Notes under the pieces: model-generated | Database searches by the model: none | The model's input: the letters and a program-made list of their open reading frames with translations, nothing else | Told to the model about the DNA's origin: nothing | Assembly (NCBI GenBank): GCA_038527375.1 | Contig: JBCBFU010000031.1 | Coordinates: 1 to 32,723 of the forward strand | Length of the DNA stretch: 32,723 bases | Reading direction: 5' to 3' | DNA from: Shimia_B sp038527375 | Lineage (GTDB): Bacteria > Pseudomonadota > Alphaproteobacteria > Rhodobacterales > Rhodobacteraceae | Part shown: positions 7,166 to 15,992 of the stretch, piece after piece | Layout of the letters: the number at the start of each line of letters is the position of its first letter | Position numbering within the stretch: position 1 is the first letter of the stretch | Program-made: the position numbers and the translations under genes

Positions 7166-7959
7166 CCTGGACGGTTCACGCGATCAAATACGCCGACCGC
7201 AATGCGCGCACGCGGGCCGACAGCTTTGTGTTCGACGACAACCACGACGCGCCGCACCCGATGGATTATTTCATCTGGCTTTTGGAAAAAGACGGGCGGC
7301 GCATCTTGGTCGATACGGGCTATGACGCGGCAGAGGCCGCCAGCCGCGACCGTCCCATCGTGATCGACCCGGCCCAGGCGCTGAAGCCACTGGGGGTCGA
7401 GGCCGCCGCGATTGACGAGGTCATCGTGACCCATCTGCATTACGACCATGCGGGGGGTCTGCACCTGTTTCCCAACGCGAAGCTTCACCTGCAGGCGGCC
7501 GAGATGGCCTTTGCGACAGGTCCGTGCATGTGCCACGGCACGCTTCAGATGCCCTACACCGCCGATCATGTGTGCGAGGCGATCCGGCGGCTCTATTCCG
7601 GGCGCGTCGTGTTTCACGATGGGGATGGAGAAATAGCGGAAGGCGTGACGGTGCACCGGATCGGGGGGCATTCCCGCGGGCTTCAGGCCGTGCGCGTGCT
7701 GACCGAGGCCGGGTGGCTGTGTCTGGCCTCGGACGCCGCGCATTTCTATGAGAACGCCTTTGCGCGGAAACCCTTCCCCATCGTTGTGGATGTGGAGGAT
7801 ATGTTGAACGGCTTTGATCGGATCAACGCATTGGCCAGCCACCGGGGGCTGATCGTGCCAGGGCATGACCCGCTTGTCGGGTCGGTCTTCCCGACGGTTG
7901 CGCCCGGTATTCACAGGCTCGATCGCGGGCCGGTCGCGGGATGGGAGGAGATGCTGTGA
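7162..7959 (+). CDS. MBL-fold hydrolase, N-acyl homoserine lactonase-like
   Basis: The 265-aa metallo-beta-lactamase-fold protein carries the two-zinc signature HLHYDHAGG (His91, His93, Asp95, His96). Further likely ligands are His170 (GGHSRG), Asp191 (ASDAAH) and the His of VPGHDP near residue 237. Its overall pattern resembles the AttM/AiiA lactonase family, which opens gamma-lactones. Known members hydrolyse homoserine lactones or simple lactones; in this operon, hydrolysis of a sugar lactone made by the Gfo/Idh/MocA dehydrogenase is the more economical guess. It is coupled to the ABM gene by a four-base overlap and to the kinase gene by a GTGA overlap at 7956-7959. Confidence 0.8.
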   Translation: MTWTVHAIKYADRNARTRADSFVFDDNHDAPHPMDYFIWLLEKDGRRILVDTGYDAAEAASRDRPIVIDPAQALKPLGVEAAAIDEVIVTHLHYDHAGGLHLFPNAKLHLQAAEMAFATGPCMCHGTLQMPYTADHVCEAIRRLYSGRVVFHDGDGEIAEGVTVHRIGGHSRGLQAVRVLTEAGWLCLASDAAHFYENAFARKPFPIVVDVEDMLNGFDRINALASHRGLIVPGHDPLVGSVFPTVAPGIHRLDRGPVAGWEEML

Positions 7960-9188
7960 AACTGGGTGTGATCGCGGACGATTTTACCGGCGCATCGGAC
8001 ATTGCGCTGATGCTGGCCGAAGGGGGGATGCCTACGCGGCAATTCGTGGGCGTCCCGCAAGGCGATGCGGCTTGCGAGGCTGGCGTTGTATCTCTCAAAT
8101 GCCGAACCATTCCTGCCGCCGAGGCGGTGGAACAGACGCGTGCAGCGTGTCGGTGGCTCAGGGCGCAAGGGGCGCAGACGATCATCTACAAGGTCTGTTC
8201 GACCTTCGATTCCACGGCGGATGGCAATATCGGCCCGGTGGCCGATGCGCTGAGTGCCGATTTGGGCGAGGACCGCGTCATCGTATGTCCGGCGTTTCCA
8301 GAAAACGGGCGATCGGTCTATATGGGCCACCTCTTTGTGGGCGATGTACCATTGAACGAAAGCGGGATGCAGGATCACCCGCTAACGCCCATGACGGACC
8401 CGGATTTGCGTCGCGTGATGGCTGCGCAATCGGAGCTACCGGTGGCGCACCTGTCCGCTCCACATGTCTGGGCGGGGGCCGAGGCGTTGCGCACGGACCT
8501 TGCCGCCCTGCCCCATGACCGCTGCCACGTCATCGTCGATGCGATCCGCGATCAGGACCTGCGCGACATCGCGCGCGCCACCGAGGGCCGTGCGTTCATG
8601 GTTGGTGGTTCGGGGATCGCTATCGGGATGCCCGAACTCTTCGGCCACAGCGCAGCGACCTCAACATGGACTGGACAAGACGGGCCGGGCGCGATCCTGT
8701 CGGGGTCCTGTTCGCGCGCGACCCGCGGGCAAGTCGCGGCCTTTGGCGGCCCCACGATGACCGTCAGCGCCGAGGACATCCTGTCCGAGACGTGCACGCC
8801 CGTGGACGCCGCGACTTGGGTGATGGCACAGGATCGCCCGGGTCTGGTGACGACATCCTCGGACCCCGCGCAGGTCACAGCTGATCAGGACCGGTTCGGG
8901 CGCGAGACTGTGGCCGCAGCGGTCGAAGGGTTTCACGCAGCCACCGCGCGGGCGCTGTCCGAGCGTGGCGTGCGACGCATCGTGGTCGCGGGCGGCGAAA
9001 CGTCGGGCGCGGTGGTGGAAGGTTTGGGCCTGACCGGATTTGAGATCGGGCCGCGCATCGCGGCGGGTGTCCCGGCGCTGCAGGCCACGGATCGCCCGCT
9101 TACGCTTGCGCTTAAATCCGGCAATTTCGGCGGCCCCGATTTCTTTGAATTGGCGCTTGCGACCCTTGGTCCGGCGCAAGCTGCTTGA
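7956..9188 (+). CDS. otnK: Four-carbon acid sugar kinase, DUF1537 family (OtnK-like)
   Basis: The 410-aa protein has the N-terminal acid-sugar-binding domain starting with VIADDFTGASDIA (Asp8, Asp9). The C-terminal nucleotide-binding domain has AGGETSGAVV and ALKSGNFGG signatures. Characterised relatives phosphorylate 3-oxo-tetronates (OtnK), D-threonate (DtnK) or D-erythronate at O-4. The GTG at 7956 is chosen because GGGAGGAG at 7943-7950 precedes it and the upstream lactonase stop overlaps it. No OtnC aldolase, OtnI isomerase or LtnD dehydrogenase is visible in the window, so the exact substrate is open. The symbol is family-level only. Confidence 0.8.
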   Translation: MKLGVIADDFTGASDIALMLAEGGMPTRQFVGVPQGDAACEAGVVSLKCRTIPAAEAVEQTRAACRWLRAQGAQTIIYKVCSTFDSTADGNIGPVADALSADLGEDRVIVCPAFPENGRSVYMGHLFVGDVPLNESGMQDHPLTPMTDPDLRRVMAAQSELPVAHLSAPHVWAGAEALRTDLAALPHDRCHVIVDAIRDQDLRDIARATEGRAFMVGGSGIAIGMPELFGHSAATSTWTGQDGPGAILSGSCSRATRGQVAAFGGPTMTVSAEDILSETCTPVDAATWVMAQDRPGLVTTSSDPAQVTADQDRFGRETVAAAVEGFHAATARALSERGVRRIVVAGGETSGAVVEGLGLTGFEIGPRIAAGVPALQATDRPLTLALKSGNFGGPDFFELALATLGPAQAA

Positions 9189-9201
9189 GGTCAGAGACAC
9201 C

Positions 9202-9885
9202 ATGGAACGCTATAGCCGCTACGCCGTCTACTACACGCCGCCAGAGGGGGCCTTTGCTGATCAATTGGCCGCTTGGTTAGGGTGGGACGGTGCGCGCGGC
9301 GCCCCGGTCGCGAACCCGGATATCGACAGTGTCGACGTGACCGCAATCACCGAGACCCCGCGAAAATACGGGGCGCATGGGACGCTGAAACCGCCGATGC
9401 GGTTGGCAGATGGGCACAGCGCAGAAGATCTGCGCGCGGCAACGGCGCGCCTTGCGGCGAGCCTCGCCCCCGTCACTGTCGAACGGCTTGAGATTGCGCC
9501 GCTTGGGCGGTTCCTCGCCCTGGTTCCAACCGGCGATGTCACGGGTTTGGCGGATCTTGCGGCGCGCGTGGTGATGGAGCTTGATCCGATGCGGGCTGCA
9601 CCAAGCGAGGCGGAGTTGGCCAAAAGGCGCGCGGCGCAGCTTTCTCCGGCGCAAGAGGCGCATTTGGATCGCTGGGGATACCCTTACGTTCTGGATCAAT
9701 TCCGCTTTCACATCACCCTGACCGGGCGCTTGGACAAACCCACGCTGGCCGCCGCCGAGGCCGCGTTGGCCCGCCACCTGAGCCCGCCCGCCCCGTTTGT
9801 TATCGACGCGCTGAGCCTGTGCGGCGAACGCACCGTGGATGGGCGGTTCGAGTTGATCGAGCGGATGCCGCTGACAGCAGGCTAA
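9202..9885 (+). CDS. DUF1045 protein, 2H phosphoesterase superfamily
   Basis: The 227-aa protein has the two H-x-T/S motifs of 2H phosphoesterases: HGT at residues 59-61 (GAHGTLKPP) and HIT at 170-172 (FRFHITLTG). They are separated by about 110 residues, as usual for this fold. DUF1045 genes normally accompany phosphonate (phn) operons, where they probably open or process cyclic phosphate intermediates. Here no phn gene is near; it follows the DUF1537 kinase by 13 bases and ends the right operon. A role on a phosphorylated or cyclic sugar-phosphate intermediate is inference. The start at 9202 agrees with the conserved ERYSRYAVYYTPP beginning of the family. Confidence 0.8.
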   Translation: MERYSRYAVYYTPPEGAFADQLAAWLGWDGARGAPVANPDIDSVDVTAITETPRKYGAHGTLKPPMRLADGHSAEDLRAATARLAASLAPVTVERLEIAPLGRFLALVPTGDVTGLADLAARVVMELDPMRAAPSEAELAKRRAAQLSPAQEAHLDRWGYPYVLDQFRFHITLTGRLDKPTLAAAEAALARHLSPPAPFVIDALSLCGERTVDGRFELIERMPLTAG

Positions 9886-10013
9886 GCCAACCCCCCGAAA
9901 CCGCCCCAATTTTGGGCACCGCATTGCCCGCGACGGCCACTGCCGCGGTCGAAATATCCATCGCCTTGTGTTTTCGAGTCCAATTTGGTCCCCTCGACAG
10001 TGGGGGAAAGTGA

Positions 10014-11426
10014 ATGCACTTTAACGAAATGTCCGATGAGGCCGGCGTGCGCGAGGTATACGCGCATTACGGCACATGGTTCGACGCGCAGGACTATGAC
10101 CACCTGCACCGTAAATCCGCCGAGGCCGAGGCGTTCTTTCGCAGGACAGGCATCACCTTCAACGTCTACGGGCAGGCCGATGCCGAAGAACGGCTGATCC
10201 CCTTTGACCTTGTCCCCCGCATCCTGTCGGCAAAGGAATGGAACAAACTGGCGCGCGGGGTCGACCAGCGCGTGCGCGCGATCAACGCGTTTCTCCACGA
10301 CATCTACAACCGGCAGGAAATCCTGCGTGCAGGCATCATTCCCAAACATCTGATCGCGGAGAACGAGGCGTTCATCCCACAGATGATGGATTTCACCCCG
10401 CCCGGCAGCATCTACACCCATATTGTGGGCACAGATATCGTGCGCACGGGACCCGACGATTTCTTTGTCCTTGAAGACAACGCGCGCACCCCGTCGGGCG
10501 TGTCCTACATGCTCGAAAACCGGGAAACGATGCTGCAGATGTTCCCGGAGCTGTTTTCGCGGATCAAGATTCAGCGTGTCTCAGATTACCCCAAGAACCT
10601 GCGCGCGTCGCTCGAGGGCTGCGCGCCGCCGGCCTGTACGGGCAAGCCCTGTGTGGCAGTTCTGACGCCGGGCATCCACAATTCGGCCTATTACGAACAT
10701 TCCTTCCTTGCCGATCAGATGGGGGTCGAGCTGGTCGAAGGCCACGACCTGCGCGTGATCGACGGGCGCATCGCCATGCGCACGACCCGGGGATACAAAG
10801 CCATCGACGTGCTCTACCGCCGGGTGGATGACGATTTCCTCGACCCGCTGACGTTCAACCCGGACTCGATGCTGGGCGTGCCGGGGATCATGGATATCTA
10901 CCGCGCGGGCGGCATCACGATTGCCAATGCGCCGGGCACAGGCGTGGCCGATGACAAGGCAATCTACAGCTACATGCCCGAGATCGTGAAGTTCTACACA
11001 GGTGAACGGCCGTTGTTGCGCAACGTCGAAACCTTCCGCTGCTCAGAACCCGATAGCCTTGCCTATGTGCTTGATAACCTTGCCGATCTGGTGGTGAAGG
11101 AGGTCCATGGCTCGGGCGGCTATGGGATGCTTGTGGGACCTGCGGCCAGCAAGCAGGAGCTGGAGGATTTCGCGGCCAAGCTGCGTGCCAAGCCCCACGG
11201 CTATATCGCGCAGCCCACGCTATCGCTGTCGACCGTGCCGATCTTTACCGATGCGGGGCTGGCCCCGCGCCACGTGGATTTGCGCCCCTTCGCGCTGGTG
11301 TCGCCGGGCGACATCTCCATCGCGCCGGGCGGCCTGACGCGGGTGGCGCTGACCGAAGGATCGCTGGTCGTGAACTCGTCCCAAGGCGGCGGAACCAAGG
11401 ACACCTGGGTCCTGGCGGAGGAATGA
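10014..11426 (+). CDS. Circularly permuted ATP-grasp protein, type 2 (CP_ATPgrasp_2)
   Basis: The 470-aa protein shows the DUF404/DUF407 arrangement: an N-terminal region with FNVYGQADAEERLIPFDLVPRI-like sequence (written here in part), then VLEDNARTPSGVSYMLENR, NSAYYEHSFLADQMGVELVEG and a late GSGGYGMLVGP nucleotide loop. Family members are predicted amidoligases that join an amino acid or peptide to a substrate with ATP. A GGGGGA site at 10002-10007 precedes the ATG at 10014. The 128-base gap upstream (9886-10013) probably holds the promoter; I see no clear motif in it. It is the first of four genes in the Anbu cluster and overlaps the alpha-E gene by four bases. Confidence 0.85.
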   Translation: MHFNEMSDEAGVREVYAHYGTWFDAQDYDHLHRKSAEAEAFFRRTGITFNVYGQADAEERLIPFDLVPRILSAKEWNKLARGVDQRVRAINAFLHDIYNRQEILRAGIIPKHLIAENEAFIPQMMDFTPPGSIYTHIVGTDIVRTGPDDFFVLEDNARTPSGVSYMLENRETMLQMFPELFSRIKIQRVSDYPKNLRASLEGCAPPACTGKPCVAVLTPGIHNSAYYEHSFLADQMGVELVEGHDLRVIDGRIAMRTTRGYKAIDVLYRRVDDDFLDPLTFNPDSMLGVPGIMDIYRAGGITIANAPGTGVADDKAIYSYMPEIVKFYTGERPLLRNVETFRCSEPDSLAYVLDNLADLVVKEVHGSGGYGMLVGPAASKQELEDFAAKLRAKPHGYIAQPTLSLSTVPIFTDAGLAPRHVDLRPFALVSPGDISIAPGGLTRVALTEGSLVVNSSQGGGTKDTWVLAEE

Positions 11427-12370
11427 GCATGCTGGGCAAAACCGCAGGTGGGCTGTTCTGGATGTTTCGCGGGCTGGAGCGGGCCGAAAACACTGCGCGT
11501 CTGATTGAGGCGGGGTTCCGGATCGCACTGACCCGGTCGAGCGATCCCGAAGGTGAATGGCAGTCCGTGATCGTCACGGCAGCCCAGCAGGCGGGCTATG
11601 ATGCCAAATACGACCACTACGCGAGCACGCCTGTGGTCGATTACCTGCTGCGGGATATGGACAATCCGTCATCGGTCCGCGCAACGATCAAAACCGCGCG
11701 CGACAATGCGCGCCTGACGCGCACAGCGCTGACGACCGAAGTGTGGGCCGCCGTGAACGAGGCGTGGCTGGTCCTGAACGATCGGCTGGCGCATCCGGTG
11801 CCCGAGACGGAATTGCCCGACGTGCTCGACATCATTCGCCGACAATCTGCGCTGGTGCGCGGGGCGCTTTACGGCACGATGCTGCGCAACGACATTTTCG
11901 ATTTCTGTCGGCTGGGCACCTTTGTGGAACGCGCCGACAGCACCGCGCGCATCATCGACGTGAAGTATCACACCCTATTGCCGTCGCCGTCTTTCGTCGG
12001 CAGCCGGATGGACAATGTGCAGTGGGAGATGGTCTTGCGGTCGGTGTCAGCGCACCGGTCGTTCCGCTGGGCAGAGGACGGGGATTACAACGCCATCAAT
12101 ATCGCGAATTTCCTGATCCTGGACAGACGGATGCCGCGATCGCTGTCCTATTGCGTGCATGAGATCGTGTCCAATCTGGAATACCTTGCCAGCCAATACG
12201 ACCAGGACACGCCCAGCCTCGAGATGGCGCGCAAGATGCAGGCGACGCTCAAGGATCGCGATATCCAGTCCATATTCGACGAGGGCCTGCATGAGTTCCT
12301 GCTCCATGCGATCCGGTCGACGGCGGAACTGGGCGGTCAGATCGAAACAGACTATCGGTTCAACGCATGA
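11423..12370 (+). CDS. Alpha-E domain protein (DUF403)
   Basis: The 315-aa protein is almost entirely helical and begins with LGKTAGGLFWMFRGLERAEN, the typical alpha-E N-terminus, in which Arg and Glu form a conserved pair. FVERADSTARIIDVKYH lies mid-protein and LSYCVHEI near the C-terminal third. The biochemical role is unknown. The family travels with CP_ATPgrasp_2 and transglutaminase genes, and the partners are thought to make or modify a peptide tag. ATGA overlaps on both sides (11423-11426 and 12367-12370) indicate coupled translation with its neighbours. Confidence 0.85.
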   Translation: MSMLGKTAGGLFWMFRGLERAENTARLIEAGFRIALTRSSDPEGEWQSVIVTAAQQAGYDAKYDHYASTPVVDYLLRDMDNPSSVRATIKTARDNARLTRTALTTEVWAAVNEAWLVLNDRLAHPVPETELPDVLDIIRRQSALVRGALYGTMLRNDIFDFCRLGTFVERADSTARIIDVKYHTLLPSPSFVGSRMDNVQWEMVLRSVSAHRSFRWAEDGDYNAINIANFLILDRRMPRSLSYCVHEIVSNLEYLASQYDQDTPSLEMARKMQATLKDRDIQSIFDEGLHEFLLHAIRSTAELGGQIETDYRFNA

Positions 12371-13167
12371 CCCGTCGCACGATCACGCACACCACCCGCT
12401 ACACCTATGACGCGCCGGTGTCTTACGCCTTGCAAAAGGCGCGGCTGAGGCCGCAGGACGGCCCCGGTCAGTCCGTTCTGGACTGGACGCTCGAGGTCGA
12501 AGGCGGCCGGATCGAGACGTCCTATCGCGATCATTATGGCAATCTGGTGGACCTGATCAGCACCGATCCTGGCGCGACCGAGGTCGCGATCACGGCCAAG
12601 GGTGCCTGTGATGTATTGGACATGTCTGGGATTACGGGTGCCGTCTATGGCCGCGCGCCGCTGTGGCACTTTGCACAGCCCACCGCCCTGACAACGCCGG
12701 ATGAGGCGATCACTGCGCTGTCGCGTGATCTCTCCACGGCCACGGACACGTTGGCCGCTCTGCACGAAACCGCCGCCGCGATCCTCAAGGCCGTGCCTTA
12801 CGAGACAGGGCACACCGATCCCGGAACAACGGCAGCGCAGGCCATGGCAGGCGGCGCGGGCGTGTGTCAGGACCACGCGCATATCTTCATCGCCGCCGCG
12901 CGCGCGGGCGGACTGCCGGCGCGATACGTGTCGGGCTATCTCTATATGCCCGACCGCGAGGATCAGGATGCCTCCCACGCGTGGGCCGAAGTGCATGTGA
13001 ACGATATCGGGTGGGTCGGTTTTGACGTGTCCAACGGCATCAGCCCCGATGACAAATACATCCGCATCGCCACGGGCCGCGACGCGGCCGACGCCACACC
13101 GCTGAGCGGGATGCGCCAAGGCGGGGCCGACGCGCAAATGGTTGTCACGCTGCAAGTGCAGCAATAG
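12367..13167 (+). CDS. Transglutaminase-like cysteine peptidase family protein
   Basis: The 266-aa protein has the bacterial transglutaminase N-terminal beta-domain (starting THTTRYTYDAPVSYA) and a papain-like core. The catalytic triad is Cys167 in AGVCQDHAH, His204 in SHAWAEVHV and Asp220 in GFDVSNG. Such proteins hydrolyse or form isopeptide/amide bonds; in this cluster one would expect it to act on the product of the ATP-grasp ligase. There is no signal peptide, so it is probably cytosolic. Translation is coupled to the alpha-E gene by a four-base overlap. The proteasome-like gene follows after 37 bases. Confidence 0.88.
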   Translation: MTRRTITHTTRYTYDAPVSYALQKARLRPQDGPGQSVLDWTLEVEGGRIETSYRDHYGNLVDLISTDPGATEVAITAKGACDVLDMSGITGAVYGRAPLWHFAQPTALTTPDEAITALSRDLSTATDTLAALHETAAAILKAVPYETGHTDPGTTAAQAMAGGAGVCQDHAHIFIAAARAGGLPARYVSGYLYMPDREDQDASHAWAEVHVNDIGWVGFDVSNGISPDDKYIRIATGRDAADATPLSGMRQGGADAQMVVTLQVQQ

Positions 13168-13204
13168 CGTAGCGCGATAACCAAAAAACGGCGGAGCAGA
13201 TTCG

Positions 13205-13936
13205 GTGACCTATTGCGTGGGAATGCGCCTCAACGCGGGGCTGGTATTCATGTCGGACACGCGCACCAACGCGGGCGTCGACAACTTTGCCTCCACCCGC
13301 AAGATGTTCTCGTGGGACATCCCGGGCGAGCGGTCGATCACCATCATGACAGCCGGAAATCTGGCCACGACCCAGGCCATGATCTCTCTTCTGCAAGAAC
13401 GTTCAGAGGCCGCCGAAGATCGCGATCCGGGTATCCTGCATCAGCCATCAATGTTTCAGGTGGCGCGCCTGGTGGGTGCGACCCTGAAGGAAGTGATCGC
13501 CTATTCTGCTCCCGCGGGTCCCGACGCCGCCGATCAGTTCAGCGCATCCGTCATCGTGGGTGGGCAGATCAAGGGCGGCAAACCCACCGTCTTTCTGGTC
13601 TATCCGGAGGGCAATTTCATCGAAGTGTCCGAGGAAACGCCTTTCTTCCAGATCGGCGAGACCAAGTATGGCAAACCCATTCTGGTACGCGCCTATGACC
13701 CGGAGATGAGCTTTCAAGACGCGGTCAAACTGCTGCTGGTGTCGTTCGATTCCACTGTCAAATCGAACCTGTCCGTGGGCCTGCCCTTTGATGTGCATCT
13801 GTATCCGACGGACGCGCTGGCCACGGGCACGCAGATCCGGATCGAGGTGGATGACCCAACCTACCAATCAATCTCGGCAGGTTGGGGCGATGCGTTGAAG
13901 GCGGCGCTGGACCGCCTTCCGACATACGACATCTAG
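13205..13936 (+). CDS. Anbu-type proteasome-like protease (ancestral beta subunit)
   Basis: The 243-aa protein belongs to the Ntn-hydrolase beta-subunit family. After removal of the initiator Met (GTG start at 13205), Thr becomes residue 1. The mature Asp17 (MSDTR) and Lys32 (STRKMFSWD) fit the proteasome active-site triad of Thr1, Asp17 and Lys33. SVIVGGQIKGGKP and the YPEGNFIEV strand are typical of Anbu. Anbu proteins assemble into helical or ring oligomers; their substrates are unknown. The gene is last in the cluster of ATP-grasp, alpha-E and transglutaminase, the conserved context that gave rise to the idea of a tagging/proteolysis pathway. Its stop shares CTAG (13933-13936) with the stop of xylA. 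Confidence 0.88.
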   Translation: MTYCVGMRLNAGLVFMSDTRTNAGVDNFASTRKMFSWDIPGERSITIMTAGNLATTQAMISLLQERSEAAEDRDPGILHQPSMFQVARLVGATLKEVIAYSAPAGPDAADQFSASVIVGGQIKGGKPTVFLVYPEGNFIEVSEETPFFQIGETKYGKPILVRAYDPEMSFQDAVKLLLVSFDSTVKSNLSVGLPFDVHLYPTDALATGTQIRIEVDDPTYQSISAGWGDALKAALDRLPTYDI

Positions 13937-15207
13937 ACGAAGCGATTGACGTAGTTTTCGAGGATTTCCTGACGCCCGGAGAGGGGTTCAGGATTGATAC
14001 CTTCAGCGAGCACACGATCGGTGATTGACGCCAAATCGCTGCCCAGCATCGCCTTGGCCTCGGCCCTGTCCCAACCCGCATAGCGATCGGCCAAAGCATC
14101 CTCCAGCCCGCCGTCTTCCAGCATGGCTGCCGCCGCCTTGAGGCCGCGCGCGCAGACATCCATCCCGCCCGCATGGGCCGCGATCAGATCCTGCGGATCG
14201 AGCGACTGACGGCGCAGTTTCGCGTCGAAATTCGTGCCGCCCTGCGTGAAGCCACCCGCCTTGAGGATGTGGTAATAGGCCAGCGCCACTTCGGGCACGT
14301 TGTTGGGGAACTGATCGGTGTCCCAGCCCGACTGATAATCGTTGCGGTTCATGTCGATGGACCCCAGCATGCCTTCGGACGTGGCCACGGCGATCTCGTG
14401 TTCGAAACTGTGGCCCGCAAGGATCGCGTGCCCCTGTTCGAGGTTGAGTTTGACCTCGTCCTCCAGCCCGTATTTGCGCAGGAAGCCGATACAGGTCGCG
14501 GCGTCGAAGTCATACTGATGCTTGGACGGCTCCTGCGGCTTGGGTTCCACGAGGATTTGGCCTTTGAAACCAATCTTGTGCTTGTAGTCGACCACCATGG
14601 ACAGGAAGCGGCCCATGTGATCCAGCTCGGCCCCCATGTCGGTGTTGAGGAGCGTCTCGTACCCCTCGCGCCCGCCCCACAGGACGTAGTTGTGACCACC
14701 CAACTTGTGCGTGGCGTCCATACAGGATTTCACCGTTGCGGCGGCAAAGGCAAAGACGTCCGGGTCCGGGTTGGTGGCGGCACCCGACATCCAGCGGCGG
14801 TGGCTGAACATATTGGCCGTCCCCCAGAGGAGGCCCGTTTTTGAGCCGTCCATCTTTTCGCCGATGTAATCGGTGATCTCGTTCAGAGTGCTGAGGTTGT
14901 CGGCGAAGTTGCCCTGTTCGGGGCGAATATCGGCGTCATGCCAGCAGAAGAACCGAACGTTCAGCAATTCGAACATCTCGAACGCCACATCCGCCTTCAT
15001 CTTGGCGCGGCCCATATCATCCTGCGGGTGCCAGGGCCGGATGAAGGTCTGCCCGCCAAAGGGGTCCTGCCCCTCCCACGCGAAGGAGTGCCAGTAGGCG
15101 ACCGCAAAGCGCAGGTGATCTTCCATCCGCATGCCCGCGACGACCTCGTCGGGGTTGTAATGGGCAAACTGTGCGGGTTCGACGCCGTCGAAGAAACCGG
15201 TGGCCAT
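13933..15207 (-). CDS. xylA: Xylose isomerase
   Basis: The 424-aa TIM-barrel enzyme converts D-xylose to D-xylulose in the cytosol. The active-site pair His90 and Asp93 lies in FFCWHDADI; the metal-binding Glu is in VEPKPQEPSKHQYD; NLEQGHAILAGHSFEHE and GSIDMNRND provide further metal ligands. The N-terminus is unusual: it runs from FFDGVEPAQ directly into FAHYNPDE and lacks most of the YEG...NPLAF segment that other XylA proteins carry there. The gene is last in the minus-strand order xylF-xylH-ATPase-xylA; its ATG shares a base with the ATPase stop. No xylulokinase follows. Confidence 0.95.
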   Translation of the reverse strand: MATGFFDGVEPAQFAHYNPDEVVAGMRMEDHLRFAVAYWHSFAWEGQDPFGGQTFIRPWHPQDDMGRAKMKADVAFEMFELLNVRFFCWHDADIRPEQGNFADNLSTLNEITDYIGEKMDGSKTGLLWGTANMFSHRRWMSGAATNPDPDVFAFAAATVKSCMDATHKLGGHNYVLWGGREGYETLLNTDMGAELDHMGRFLSMVVDYKHKIGFKGQILVEPKPQEPSKHQYDFDAATCIGFLRKYGLEDEVKLNLEQGHAILAGHSFEHEIAVATSEGMLGSIDMNRNDYQSGWDTDQFPNNVPEVALAYYHILKAGGFTQGGTNFDAKLRRQSLDPQDLIAAHAGGMDVCARGLKAAAAMLEDGGLEDALADRYAGWDRAEAKAMLGSDLASITDRVLAEGINPEPLSGRQEILENYVNRFV

Positions 15208-15992
15208 CAGACATGCTCCTTTGCAGTCGGGTTCTTGCCGAGGATGATCATCGACAGAAGGTCGTCATCGGTGACGTCCGGAATATCCACGGTGCCGACC
15301 AGTTTGCCGTTTTTCATCACCGACGCGCGGTCGCACAATTCCATGACGGAATGCACATCATGGTCGATCAGGAAGATGCCGATCCCTTGCGCTTTGAGCT
15401 GTTGGATCAGCTCGGCCACCATCTGCGTCTCATGCGGGCCAAGGGCCGCGGTGGGTTCGTCCATGATCAGGATGCGCGCGTTGAAATAGACCGCGCGCGC
15501 GATGGCCACCGATTGACGCTGACCGCCCGACAGGGCCGAAACCGGCTCCTTGAACTTCTGGAAGTTCGGGTTGAGGCGGCCCATGATCTCGCGACATTCC
15601 GCCTCCATCGCGGCGTCATCTACAAGGCCGAGCGAGGTCACCATCTCGCGCCCCAGAAAGAGGTTCGAGGCGGCATCGAGGTTATCGGCCAGCGCGAGCG
15701 TCTGGTAGATCGTCTCGATATTGTTGGCGCGCGCATCGCGGGGGTTCGCGATCTCGACCTTCTTGCCGTCGATAAAGATCTCGCCCTCGTCCTTTTGATA
15801 GGCCCCGGACAGGACCTTGATCAGCGTGGATTTCCCTGCCCCATTGTGACCCAGAAGGCCCACGACTTCGCCGGGATAGAGGTCGACTGACACACTATCG
15901 ACCGCCTTGATGCCCCCGAACGCGATGGAGATATCCTTCATCTCGACCAGGGGGGCCGCGCCCGAGGCGCGCAGTTCTTGTGCTGTTGGCAT
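15207..15992 (-). CDS. Sugar ABC transporter ATPase, single-domain (XylG/FrcA-like)
   Basis: The 261-aa protein has one nucleotide-binding domain: Walker A GHNGAGKST at residues 48-56, signature LSGGQ at 154-158 and Walker B ILIMDEP at 174-180 (Asp178, Glu179), followed by an H-loop in LIDHDVHSV. E. coli XylG and RbsA are about twice as long with two fused domains. This one has the half-size form of the rhizobial FrcA type and probably works as a homodimer at the inner membrane to drive pentose import. It starts immediately after the permease stop (15992/15993) and shares a base with xylA, so the three genes are translationally linked. Confidence 0.88.
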   Translation of the reverse strand: MPTAQELRASGAAPLVEMKDISIAFGGIKAVDSVSVDLYPGEVVGLLGHNGAGKSTLIKVLSGAYQKDEGEIFIDGKKVEIANPRDARANNIETIYQTLALADNLDAASNLFLGREMVTSLGLVDDAAMEAECREIMGRLNPNFQKFKEPVSALSGGQRQSVAIARAVYFNARILIMDEPTAALGPHETQMVAELIQQLKAQGIGIFLIDHDVHSVMELCDRASVMKNGKLVGTVDIPDVTDDDLLSMIILGKNPTAKEHV

